Positions 37,185-49,100 of a stretch of 64,000 bases of DNA are shown piece by piece. The notes beneath the pieces are model-generated. The model saw nothing but the letters and a program-made list of their open reading frames with translations, did no database searches and was not told the DNA's origin. The position numbers and the translations under genes were made by a program. The stretch covers positions 1 to 64,000 of the forward strand of contig VWPU01013580.1 in assembly GCA_013398955.1 (NCBI GenBank). The letters run 5' to 3'. The DNA comes from Callaeas wilsoni. Lineage: Eukaryota; Chordata; Aves; Passeriformes; Callaeidae. Within the stretch, counting starts at the first letter, position 1; every line of letters starts with the position of its first letter.

Positions 37185-40100
37185 AGGCTTTGCAGACTAT
37201 GCAGACACCCTTTTGGTAGCCTCACATTTTCAAGTTCTTGTGCATTACACCATCTTTGTATGAAACTACATGTGCATGTGTGTTTTGAAGGGCTGCTCAT
37301 AAAGCAGCAGAACACTTCTAAAGACAGTATTGGTGATGACATGCTTAACTGCTTTCACATGTTTCTGTTCAAACTGCCCAAACCATTAACATGCTCCCTT
37401 AGTGATGTTGCATGTGTGTCTTATTAGCATGCACACTACTAATTTACTCTCAACTTTCTTTACTGTCCTGTAAGCTCCCACCCTTTGATCTTTCACCATA
37501 AAAGCTTAGAAGCAGCCCTTCGGATATGAAGCTAAATGTTTCTTTTTAGCTGTTCTGCCTGTTCCAGACAGTGGGAGGGGAGGAGAGGAGGGCTCTTTCC
37601 AAGACTATATAGTAATATGCAGGTACCCTTGGCAGGAGCCCGGTGCTCTGCTGAGGATGCTGCCTTTGCTGGGTTATTGGCACCTGGGCTCAGGCTTGGG
37701 GCTGCAGCACGAGATACATTTGTTCTTTCGGGCTTTTAATTGAGACTGTGAGCGGAGGCTTTCACTGAATCCTTTGTGTGGCAGGGGGTGAAGGTCAGCC
37801 CAGAAAACAAAACAAAGGCAAGCACCAAGTGGATGCAGAACACATGCAGATCAGCTGTCACAAACCAACTGTCTTTTGTTCACTTTTCTTCACTGATACA
37901 CGCAGCCATTCCCACTTTGCTTATTCCAGCAATTCTGTAGACCCTTATTTTTTTCCCCAGCCTTCCTACAGCTGGAGGTACTAATTTTATTTCTTACCAT
38001 TTGGTTATTATTTCTGCTTCCATTTAGCTCTGCTAAGCATTTGGGTTCTTTTAACAAGTCTTCTTTAAGAAGTAACATCTCAGATGTTGCATTGCCTGCT
38101 TTAAGAATCAAACAAAAACCCCCTCTTTCCTCATATCTCCTTTTAACCTTTCCTGTGTTCTTTCTTTCTTTTATTGTTTCTTGTTTTTCTCTCCTGTCTT
38201 CTTCTGCTCTTAATTCAATATTTATAGCCTAGATTTTTCTTTAGGTAGCCTCTATATCAGCTCTTTAAAACTTGTAGCTGGTCAGATAGGAAGAACAGCA
38301 GGGGTTTCAAAAAGTGTGTTCAGGGTTACTTGTATCCCCTGTAGATGTTTCTGAAGGCTGGTCTGTGCAGCAGTTCCAGCCTCACAAAGGAGGTGGCCAG
38401 GTAAGAGAGAGGCATGTGCCATCCCCTTCACCATGTGCAATGCCATGTTTACTGATAATCAGAAATGCGTTTGAAGCAGAGAACCTTCTCAAGCTCTGAT
38501 TCTGACCGAAACATTTTTTACCTGTCTAAGTAGGAGGTGCCCTCAGGCCCGTAAGATCTGGGTGAGTTAAAGTACTGCCTTTGGAGGTTGCTTGTTGAAA
38601 GAATATGATGGTAACTGTAAGGCCTCTTTTCTTATGGCCAAGAGTAAGGAATTACAACATGGCGACAAGATATAAGGAATGACTTATTTTGTTGTTTTAA
38701 TGTGTGTTAAGAAAAAAGCTATCTTGCTGTGGTATAAAACGTAGTAATTCAGACCTTGGGTTTATATATCCCCTATGCTTTCATCTCAACATTTTCTGAT
38801 ATATGATTTTTTCTCACTGTGTCCTGTGGTTACTTGTGAAATCTGTTAAAGAAATTATCTTGATTCTCCTTTTGGTTTAGTTCAATTAAAGGTGAGATCA
38901 TCATCAGCTCCTGAGATCATCTCAGGAATCTAGCCTTGATATCCTAGTTTAGGTCTCACTATACTGAATAAGAGGGCAAAGAGACAACTATTTTTATGTG
39001 TTCTCATCTTTCAGAAAACTGGGTCATAGCGACACTCAGGGAGCACAAGAACTCCATGCTCTAGTGCTTTATAAATGCTGGGTGAAAGTCCAAAGGAAAA
39101 GTCTTGTCAAGCTCAGTTTAGTATACAGAGGGGAAAAAAGAAGGATGGCCACTTCTGGGTCCTGGAAATGGTTAACAGTGCTTTGTGCAGTAGGGATCAA
39201 TACCAAATGTTTGGGGTTTAATAGCTATATTAAAAATCCGAAGGGTGGAATGGATAATGAAGTGGTAACCCTGTCTGTCAGATCGCAGTTTTTCAGGTTC
39301 ATTAAGACGGCTGAGGAGGATTTCAGAAGGGACTGGCGACAGCTGAGTGAAACAGCTGAGCAATTCTGCAGAATAGTGACATCAGCACTGTAGTATAAAG
39401 CAGTGCAGTGAGCACTGGCAAAAGTGCTTAAATTTGTTTTGTGCTTTTTTAGGAGCATGGTCTCTGCATGTTGTTGGAGTCAGTGGTGAATGCATTAGAT
39501 GAGTCAGGAGCAGTAATTAAAAGCCTAAACTTAAGACTGTAAATGAGGAGATACGTAAGAAGTCATGCAAGAGAGGTTGCTCTGTGAAATTGGTAATTTT
39601 ATCCTTTTGGATACTATGTTTGGTTTTATGGCTTGTGTACCGGGCAATTTTCAGATTCCTGAAATTTCATGTAAAAGTGACAGAGCAGTAGGTAGAAAGG
39701 TATTACTGTTTTAATAGTAGTAAAACATCTGTTGTACGTTTTAGTTTACTGCTTCCTGTAAATAAGTGCTCAGTAAAATTCAAAAGTAAAAAATATGTGA
39801 AATGGACAGGAGGAAGTATTTCATGCAGTGAGTTGTTTAATTGTGAGTACCCCTGGTTCCAGGTACTGTCATTTATTTGGGGGGGGTAGGTTTTGGTTGC
39901 TGCATTTGCTGATAGTCATACTCATTGGGATAAAAAGTCAAAATATGACAGTCCCTGAGGATCTCAAAAGAACTGTTTCTCTCTGGAACAAGGGTATTTC
40001 CCTTTAAGGTGCAGTATACACTAGTGGTAATATCTGCAGTTGGATTTCTAATGCTTCCTCTAGGATGATTGACGAGCATGAGGGAGGCAGCAGGTTTCGT

Positions 40101-42474
40101 GAGTTGCTGAAGTGTTGTGCCATGTCAGTTCCTTTGTTCCCATCCTCACAGCTAATCCCCACACAGGTGAGACCAAAGGACAGAATTTGAAAGAATTTTG
40201 AACCACTGTGGGAAGCGGAGGTCATTGCATCTACCTCACAAAGGTAGAGCGTAGGGGCAGAATATACTAGTATAGCTTCTTCATGTATTGAGGTGTAAAA
40301 TATTTCAATTTCACTTTAAAGTACATGTTCTTAAAGGTACTCCAGCCATATTGAAAACTCTGCTTTCGACCACAGGGAAAAAAATGACCCAGTAAACTCT
40401 CAACTGCTAAGTCTTTGGAGCATCTAACCTTTTCTTTTTAAAACCACTTTGGCACTAATTTAATTGATTCCATGCCTGGCCTTTTCATCAGTTCTCTCCT
40501 AGCCAGGAAAAACCAGGCTGTTAAAGGCTGCTGCAGTACCATGGGACTTGTGTTCAGTGTTGCAGGTTCTTATTTTAACCTGATGTTATCTGCCAGTCAT
40601 CACTATTGGTTTGAAAAGCTGTAACCACTGCAGTACTGTCTTTGGGCTGAAAATCTTTTAATGGTTACAGCAGTCAATATAAATGAGAGAGAGAGTGCAT
40701 GATGTCTTTGGGTTGTGTTGCTAATTGTCACTTCACCTTTCAAGAATTTTATCTACTGACTAGATTCTTGCTAAATACTTGCTGCAGCATCTCCAGCCAC
40801 ACTGCAAATGTGTTCTGGCTCAACTGAAGAGGATAGTGAAGAACATGTGGTTAAGACTTTCAAAAGCCGTGTTTTGTGCTTTCATCAGTGTTTGAAAAGG
40901 AGTATTTTTCTCTGTGTTTTTAAAATTTCCACCCTATAAGAAAACATCTAGGTTTATCATTGTTTGTTGGGTTTTGCTTCTTTTGTTTCTCATTTGCTTA
41001 CTCTCTCTTACCAAACCTCCTCTAGTGTCAGATTTTTAAAATGCTTCTATCTTTCCTTGTGTTTCTGTTTGCTGCCAGAGAACAGGCAGGCTTTGTTTTT
41101 GAGGGGGTGGGGTGTTGGTGTAGTTGATTACGATATAGCATTACCATTAGTCAAATTAATTTGATAGTAGCAGATTTCTATGAAAAAGCCCCAAACCCTC
41201 CTCGCTTCTCGTTTTGTGGTCCTAGCGACAAAACATGTTAGAGAATTCTTCTGTGTGGTTTAAAATATCACATACTTTCCAGTGGGCTATAATTTAAAGA
41301 AGCCTCGTTTAGTAGTTGAATTCTAAAAAGACACAATTGTTTTACCTAGTGGGCTTTTTGAGGGAGGGAAGTGCATTGGTTGCCTTGGTTCTCCTGTTAA
41401 GGCTTGATGTTTTCATTCAGATGCTGTTTCCTGGGTGGTTGTATTAGCAAGTGTGACACTGGGTAATGATTCTGTCCTGCATTAGGTAACACTTACAGCA
41501 TTGTTTGTTTTTATTCTTAGGTTTTGAGGTTCTTTTTTAGAATGTGGTAAGCGGAGCTGCTTAAAAATGGGTAACAACTGAGAAGAATTGGATGAGCAAA
41601 GATCCTTAATCATATCCACAGAGTGAGCTGTTAAAGATTATGGTCTTGGGAGTCAAACCTAGGAATATTTGCTTCAAACTCAGTTGCAGTCAGCATAAAA
41701 AGGATAACTGTAACTCTTGCTGAGTTGTAGGGTGTCAGCGAGTCACCAATAAATTACAGCTGTGGGGAAAAAAGCATGGTATAAGGCAGGGTGTTTCCAC
41801 TAAAAATAAGGAAGTTCCAATTTCCTGGTACCTGATGCAGGTGGGAGATTAGCTAAAACACTAGAATATGGTGCAGAATTCTGGTTGTTGCTTTTAAAGG
41901 AAAGTTACATAAGTTAGTGTAAATGTAGAGGAGTCCTCTAACAGGATTAAAGGTATAGGAAGGGCAGAAAGAACAAAAGAACCCCAGAAGAGTGTGATTT
42001 TTTAAAAGCCAGTGGAATGAGATCTGAGGGAGGGGAGGTGTGTTCTCTGCTAATACATTGGGGTGTAAGCAGCAGGAGTAAAAAAAAAAAATGAGAAAGG
42101 ATATTTAAGCTCCTAGACAACATTAGCACAAAACCAGATGGGCATTACTTGTTGGAATTTTAGTGAACTTAATACCCTGATCATGTTTCCTCTTGTGATT
42201 TCTTAAAGAACCAGGAGATTTGTTCAGGTAAGTCAAGCGGAACTTATTAGCATACTGCAAGTAAGTTGTTATTAGTGGAGCACTAATATGTCAAAATTTC
42301 TAGTATTAAGAGATTTCCTAAAGAAATGTAAGTGTAAGTTGGTATCTTTCTGATGTTCCTTAATCTAGTTTCTTTTGAGGCCACAGGGTTTGTGGGCTAT
42401 GTTCCTAGTGTAATGTCTAGGTGGTTCCTGCTTTATGAAGTTGGTTCTTGTAGAGGTGATCATGATGACCAACA

Positions 42475-42612
42475 CTGAAATTAGCTCAGTTGTTGGAACA
42501 TGGTTCTGGTAACACCAAGGTTGCAGGTTTGGTCCCTTTATGGGCTATTTACAAGTGTTGGACTTGATGATCCTTGTGGGTGCCTTCCAACTCAGAATAT
42601 TCTGTGGTCCTG
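42475..42612 (+). mobile_element. tRNA-Ile-derived SINE with CR1 tail (TguSINE1-like)
   Basis: The first part (about 42475-42547) aligns by eye with a tRNA-Ile(AAT) gene: TTAGCTCAGTTG as D-arm/A-box, CTGGTAACACCAAGG across the anticodon arm with the anticodon now GGT, and GCAGGTTTGGTCCC as T-arm/B-box. The second part (about 42552-42612) is a CR1 3' end: TTGGACTTGATGATCCTTGTGGG, then CCTTCCAACTCAGAATATTCTGTGG. A tRNA head fused to a CR1 tail is the structure of TguSINE1, a passerine SINE thought to borrow the CR1 retrotransposition machinery. The copy is degenerate, so it is not a functional tRNA. Exact ends are approximate. Confidence 0.8.
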
Positions 42613-44133
42613 TAGTAGATGACTATGGTCTCTGCAGCTACAGACTCCAGTTGCTGAGCACTGATGGCTGATTTTAGCCTCAGAAATTTGAGTAACTGGT
42701 ACAGGCGAGATGGAATTACACTCTTGATAACCTTCTTGGCCTCTTTTAATTATGTTCTTTTTAAAGCTTTTTTATTTTCTGTCATGTGTTATCACGTGTG
42801 TGTGTGCACGTCCACATTTTAGCATATTCCTTTCCTCCTCTTGAGTTTCCCTCTAGTGATCGGGAAAGGGCTGTGGCAAAGGAAGGGAATCCCAGGCCCT
42901 GACTTGGGAGGACCGAAGGATATATGCAAGCTAATGTCGAGTTTCACAAAGGAGTGTGTGCAAAGAAAGAAATTGGGATTTTTAGATCATCGGCTTCCTT
43001 AGTGTATGGTGGAGATTGATGTCAGGCTATACTGTATTTTGTACTGGTCTATTTGGATGCACGTCCATGCATGGAGTTATACAGAGAGAAGTATGTGGTG
43101 TGTTTGTACTGTACAATGTCAATAAGGCAGCTTTTGTTTTAGTACCGATGTCTCTTGTTCTGCCGGGGGAGATGTGGGGTGGAGGAACAGAGTAGCTGCC
43201 CTGGTTGAGGAGTGCATGCAGTATTTTGGTTAGGCCTTCCTCCTGTGAGGCCATGCTGCTGTAACATCACTGATGATGGCAGCACTGTTTTGTCCATCAA
43301 CTTCAGCTCTTCTAAACATTCTCATTTATATTTTCCCTACTGCTGGTCTCTCACTTCTGCTCTCTGCCATGCTTGAGGTATCAGGTATTTCTTGCTGTTG
43401 TTAATACTGATTAAAGGGCTGTGTAATGGTGCTGTAAACTGGTGAATTTGAGTAAAGGCATGCCTAGGTGCATGTCCACAAGATGTCTGTGCACCCTAGA
43501 CACATGTGCATGCTTGGTGCATTCCAGGTATCTGTAGGCATCACATATTCCAGAGGAATTGTCTCACTGAAAGAGCTTGCAGTTGTATTAGTCTGTTCAG
43601 GATAGCTGGGTTGGTCCTGAGCCTATAATATGGGTTCAAGTGCTAGAGAAATTTGTTAGAGTGAAAAGGTATTCAGGCTGCAGTATTACCTTTAGCTTTC
43701 TTCTGCCAGTGTTTTAACTTTGATGTTAGTTGCAAGACTACTGCAGCGAGAACTTGTGCATGTCTGTGAAAACAGTGCTGCATGCATGAGCCCAGCTATT
43801 TAGCTTTGCATAAAGGTTATCTGGTGCAAAGGGGAAGAAGATTGGAGCTGTTGTTTTTACTTTCAATAGGTGCTTGTTCAAATTCACTTTTAAATTTTTC
43901 TTCATGGAGTGAGTTTTGTTGCTGTAAAGTGAGTGTGTACTTAGCAGACAACCAGAGTTTCCGAAGGACAATCCTAGGGGACCCAAAACATTGTAAATGC
44001 TAAGTTGGATTCATTAGAGGTGTTGTGGCTGATGCTGCAGCTCCAGGGAAGGCAAAAATTCTCTAAAACTGAAGGAACATTTCCTGGAAGGAGGCCTTTC
44101 AGGGAACACAAAAATTGTTGGCTGTGTATATAG

Positions 44134-44161
44134 CAAACCCCCATCTTTTAATGGGGGTTTG
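44134..44161. repeat. Hairpin: 11-bp perfect arms, 6-base loop
   Basis: CAAACCCCCAT (44134-44144) and ATGGGGGTTTG (44151-44161) are perfect complements around the loop CTTTTA. On the transcribed strand it would form a stable stem in intron 1. It resembles a rho-independent terminator in shape only; that is not meaningful in a nuclear gene. Confidence 0.75.
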
Positions 44162-46026
44162 AGATTATGGCTACTGTGGAACTACCGGTGTGGGAAAGCA
44201 TCCCCTTAGCCTTACACTTGTAAATTAAACTGCTGTATGGCTTTGCTGCATAACAACCACCACAGACCTGTAACCAACAGTGGTGTTTGTTAGTTGTATA
44301 ACCCAGCTATTTACTTGTCCTCTTGAAACACACAGACCTGTTTTAGGCTTGGTTGGACTCTTTTGCTGCCAGGGCAGTAGTGACTTCTGTATTTCATTCA
44401 GTCCTAAGCACCTACTGTATTCATATGGGGAAGCACATAGGAGAACTGCCTGTTCCAGCATAGCACAGGTGAGTCCTAAAGTGCTGTGTTTCAAAATTTT
44501 ATGGATTATGTGCCTTCCATGCTTCAAACTATTTCAGAATGCTTGGAATGTAGGAACCTTTAAAAAAGTGTTTTGTGGCAAGACCTCCTTTTTCTTTTTG
44601 CACCTCCATTTTGGCATATTGCTCTGATTTTGATGATTAGATCATGACTAGAAACAGGTTTTTTTCACTAAAGGCAATTTTAAATGTTTCTTTTAAAAGA
44701 AGATCTCCAAACAACTAAAAATGTTCCTCTGAAACAGCAGTATCTGTCTCTCATCTCACACACTATTCCTATTTCCTCTGTGTTTTCCTGATGCTTTACC
44801 TTAGCATATCCTCACCAAGCAAAGGAAAACCTAGCACTGGGAGTGAGATCCTGACACAGTGACCTCATTCTGAGCATTACCTTCTTTGTCAGTGGTAGCA
44901 GAAGCTGAAGCAGCTCTGCTGGCCCTCGGCACTTGGAGCAGTTTGACATTTTCTGTCTGGCATGGTTTCAGGGCTCACTTTGTTTTAAGCCCACATGGTG
45001 AACGGGATAATGAAAAATAAGCTTACAAGAACTTGTCCACTGCTTCTAATTTTTTGATTAACAGTTCACAGCAGCACAACTTTGATCTAGTGTACAGCAG
45101 AGCTGCTTGTTACATTTAGATCTGCAGCATTCTTCAGGACTGACAAAGAAGAGTAAATCTTTCTTTTTAATCAGTAGACCTAAAACTGGTAAGTGTCATG
45201 ATAAATAATGAATAGTTTAAGAAAATACTGCTCTATGTAAGTACCTGTATGCCCACATATGTCTGCGCATTTATGTTTCTGTGTATAGGGGGAGTTGTGC
45301 ATTACATCAAGAAGATATGTTAAGGATGATTTTTTTATCTTGACTAGAGGGTTAAAGCTTTAACTTGTCTTTGCTAATGCATGTAAATAGCTTTCTTGTC
45401 CACTTAATGAGAAGGCTGGCTTGTTATCCTGTACAATGCAGCTGGGCACTGTTCCAGAAGCATAGGCACTTCATTTCAAAGACAAAGAAGCCAGCGCAGA
45501 CACAGGGAGAAACCTGGAACATTGCGCTGTGGATTTTTTCAGAGCGATGACTCATTTCAGTTCACAAAGGATTCTGGGCAGGGTAGTGAGAAGTCAGGTT
45601 GGCTGATCCATTCCTATGACTTCACTTTGCAGAGAGCCAGGGAGAAGAGGAGTGACACTGCAGAATCCTGAGGCACTGCAGTGGAGAGGTGCTTTGCAAA
45701 GACTGTGAGTGCCTTCGGAACAGGGGGTGGTATCAGAACGTGATTTCAGCCATTCCATGGAAACAGGGCAAAGAGAGAGATGTTTTCAAAACACTCTGTG
45801 GGAGTTATATTTGTAGTCCCTTTTAGATTCTTCTCCACCTCCTCTGTAATTTCTTAACCATTTATTTCTCATGCTTATGTGAGAATTGCGTGAAATAGTG
45901 TTCCTTTCAGTGGACTTGCATAGATAACTGCATTTTTTTTCTTCAGTATGCCCCTATTTCCTGCTTTAAGAGGTGGGTGTTCAGTGTATTAATGCCTAAA
46001 AGCATGCTTTGTTTTTCTTCTTTCAG

Positions 46027-46160
46027 GTCCTGTGGCACTGACCTATGCTGCATTCAGCCAGCTTCCACAGTGATATAAAGCCCCAATATGCACATTGTTG
46101 TTACATCACAGCTTCTCTGGATACTGTACTGGAGCATGGAACCAGACCATAGGGGTTCAG
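46027..46160 (+). CDS. STOX2: Candidate alternative 5' coding exon of STOX2 (ATG at 46088)
   Basis: A 134-bp segment lies between the acceptor CTTTGTTTTTCTTCTTTCAG and the consensus donor CAG|GTAAGT. An ATG at 46088 is preceded in frame by TAA (46076-46078), fixing it as the first codon of that frame. It encodes 24 residues, MHIVVTSQLLWILYW...HRGS, plus one base, and ends in phase 1 exactly like exon 1. Splicing to exon 2 at 52500 therefore yields ...R-G-S-G-D-V-S-P in the correct frame. This would replace the 55-residue basic N-terminus with a short hydrophobic one. An out-of-frame ATG at 46045 (stop 46149-46151) lies ahead of it and could act as an overlapping uORF. The likely promoter is the CpG island at about 34 kb. 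Expression is not shown by sequence alone. Confidence 0.6.
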
Positions 46161-49100
46161 GTAAGTCCCCCTTTTTTAACATATTGTGTGCCAGGAATAT
46201 AGACATGGACATTTATTTAAAAATGCATTTTAAAAATATTGTTTGGAGAAACACATTCTAAAGCACACAATATATTAAAAAAACACGGACCCCCCCCACC
46301 TCCTTCCCAGGATAAGCAATGCTACAGAAATCTCCTCAACTGAATCCTCTGGGAAAGTTCCGTGCTCCAGCAAAAACTTTTTATGATCATAGTTGTAACA
46401 CGTGCTGGGATATCACTTTGGATCAGGAGGCAGCTGGCCACAGGACATGAACAAAGAAAAGAAAAATTAAATTACAGGAAATACACAGGATGAATGCATG
46501 TAAGATGAGTCTGCTGACTGTGGGTACTTCAGCACCTGTTTCTGAAAGTTAGTGCCACTTGGTGAACCTGGACATCATGATTTTAGCTGGGTCTGAATGA
46601 TTAAAAAGATCAATTTACACAGTTGAAGTTAATAACTAGTAAGGAACCAGAACTCTGTTTAGGTTTGTTATATTGGGTATGCTAAGTTTGATGTGTTTTC
46701 TTCAGGCTGTGTAGATTTGGAGTGGTCACATTCTAGGAAGCGTTCATTATTTATTTTGGTGGTTATGCATTTCAGAGTTGCAGAAGGAACTTGCTGGTTA
46801 GTGAGTGAATGTGATACTGCATTTGTTGAGCCTTTGTTTAAGCTGCTCTTAAACAGGAATAAATGGAAAAATCTTTAACGTATTTTTTTTTTGTTGTTAT
46901 CAGTCCTCTACTATGTGTAGCTGTCCAGTAAACACAACCTGCAGCATTTTTTCATAAAATACTCCAGGAAATGTAGCTTAAAAGAAAGATTTAGGCTATA
47001 TCTGGAAATAGCACAAGCAACATTTCTTCTAATTTTCTTTGTTTCCCATTGCCAGTGAAATGTGATCTTTTCTGTGTTAGCATGCTAGTGCAGATTCAAG
47101 GTATTTCATGGTAATGTGGTTAATACCTAACAAATCTGCATGTTCTTTATTTTCCCTCCTATTGTTTAATCAAATGGGAACATCTAACTTAAAATGGCAA
47201 TTATATATCCTTGTTGTGAATTCACATCAGCATAGGTTTGCTATGTGATCTATGTAAGTATTCTTTAATTAGCATAATTCAGTCAAGCTGGGGTTTGGGG
47301 CAAAAAGGGATAATTGTGCAACCGAGGCCAGACATGTAACTTCTTCAGCATCTGTCCCTTCATTAAGTAAATCTGAAAGTGTACTTTTTCTAGAAGAGAT
47401 TCTTTGCTTTCAGTATTCTTGGGAAAAAATGATAATATTCTAGGCCCTCTTTTGCCCATAACAAGTAGTTTTGTTTGAAAATTACCTTTCTGTAGTTCTT
47501 CCCAGGGTGAAATCATAGGCAAGTGCTATCAGAACAGGCTGTTGGCAAGAAAATTTTTGTAGGGGATTTCCGTTGCAACCACCACTATAATCATGAGATG
47601 CCATGAAGTTATTGTGCTCTAACTCGATGTTTTCTGATTAATGATGTAGCTCTCTAAGCAGCAAAGGTAATGAAGTCAGATTTCCCTTGACAAATGTTTT
47701 TTGACTGGATTCTGTCCTATCTAGTGGGAGGTGGCTGCGCCTGAAGCCCTGTATAGATGTAACGTGTAGCAAACACTTGTTTTAGGATCACTCTTGTCTA
47801 GTGAGGCTCAATCTCCCTGACACATGCAAACACACAGATTGTGATTGTGCAAGCCTCATTTTCTGTGGAAACCAGGCTAAAAATTATGTTCAAAGGTTCT
47901 CTTGAGCCGTAAGAAACAAAAGATTAAAAAGGTGTTGAGAGTACTGGGCTTTGACTTCCTATACTTTACAGGATGCAGAGTGTAAATCAGAGGGTCTCCT
48001 CCCTATTTCAGAGAAAGAGAGTGTATAAATTCTAATATAGTATGATTTTTCACTGTAATTTCTTTGATTCGTTCACAATGGTTGTACTGAATTGGTTTCA
48101 TTTGTAATTCAGGAGGTGATTTTTCAAGTAATGTTTATGTGAAGTTCACGAGACAAAGACTTTGACTTCCAGGTCACTTCTTTCCAGCAGTAGAATCACT
48201 AATAAAAATTCTGTCATCAGTATGTAGTTGATAGTTTAATTGATGATACATGGTACAGAATGTAGTCTGCCTCATTTTCTCCCAAAATAGTATTACCCAG
48301 ACTTTCAGAGAATAGACAAACTAGATACAGTGGCACAGGAAAAGTTCTGGCTGATATGGGTTCAGGATGTGGGAATTCTTATTCCCAGCTATGTTAGACC
48401 GTCAATTTCTCATCTGTATGTTAAGGATAGTTATGGTTCCCAGTTTTTCAGAATGTTCGAAAACCACTGAAGGAAAGTGCTATGTAAGAGCTAAGTGTTT
48501 ATTTTATGTGCTACATAATCTTTTGTTCTAAGTAATAAAAATAATTTTTCCCCCCAGGCTAGCGATACAAATCCCTAAGGCATAAATGAGTACAATTCCT
48601 GTTCACTGTTTCTTATGTTCATAGACATTCTTTAAAATTGAATGCCACTTAATACAAGAAGTCTGGAAAACTTTGTTTTTTTTAAAAATTATTTAGAGAG
48701 AGGTTTGGAAAGACATTGCAGAAACAGAACTAAGTCTATATATATACACATATATATCTCGTATTTAAACAAAACATGCAGTCAGCTGGTGAAAAGTGCT
48801 CTCTGAGCTCCAGTTTTCATTTAATTGGGAACACAAACATATGAAAGTTGAGGCTAGTAATTTGATTTCAAAAGAAAGCTGCTTGAGACAAGCATCAGTC
48901 AGAGCTAACAGGAGCCATATGCTAGATGTTTTATGTAAGTGATGTGGTCTTCAAAAAAATTAAGAAAAGCATATTTGCTTTTTTTTTAAGCAGATCTTTC
49001 CTAAAGAAGTCGTAGTAAACCTTCTGTTCAACAGCCTAACTGTATTTATGTGCATAATTGATGTTAATATATTATACTGTCTCGTAGATGCAAGATATTT

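Larger units (their letters stand above)
34476..46026 (+). other. STOX2: STOX2 intron 1, third part
   Basis: This is AT-rich intron with no supportable gene. It contains a tandem repeat near 36371-36412, clustered ATGCAT words at 37150-37184, a tRNA-Ile/CR1 composite SINE at 42475-42612, and a clean hairpin at 44134-44161. Two exon-like segments have decent splice sites but no coding fit (38345-38400 and 44402-44468). They could at most be noncoding leader exons between the second CpG island and the exon at 46027. Confidence 0.65.

Noticed and set aside
38345..38400. 56-bp segment with acceptor CCCCTGTAG and donor CAG|GTAAGA
   Set aside because: Its length shifts the STOX2 frame and the sites are only moderate. 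It could only be a noncoding leader exon, without further support.
42475..42547. A functional tRNA-Ile gene
   Set aside because: Anticodon loop is changed (GGT in place of AAT), acceptor stem does not pair, and a CR1 tail follows directly. It is the head of a SINE.
45138..45188. 51-bp in-frame segment with donor CTG|GTAAGT
   Set aside because: It stays open in the STOX2 frame, but the acceptor has a weak, short pyrimidine tract with a competing CAG 12 bases upstream. Sixteen open codons are expected by chance about half the time.
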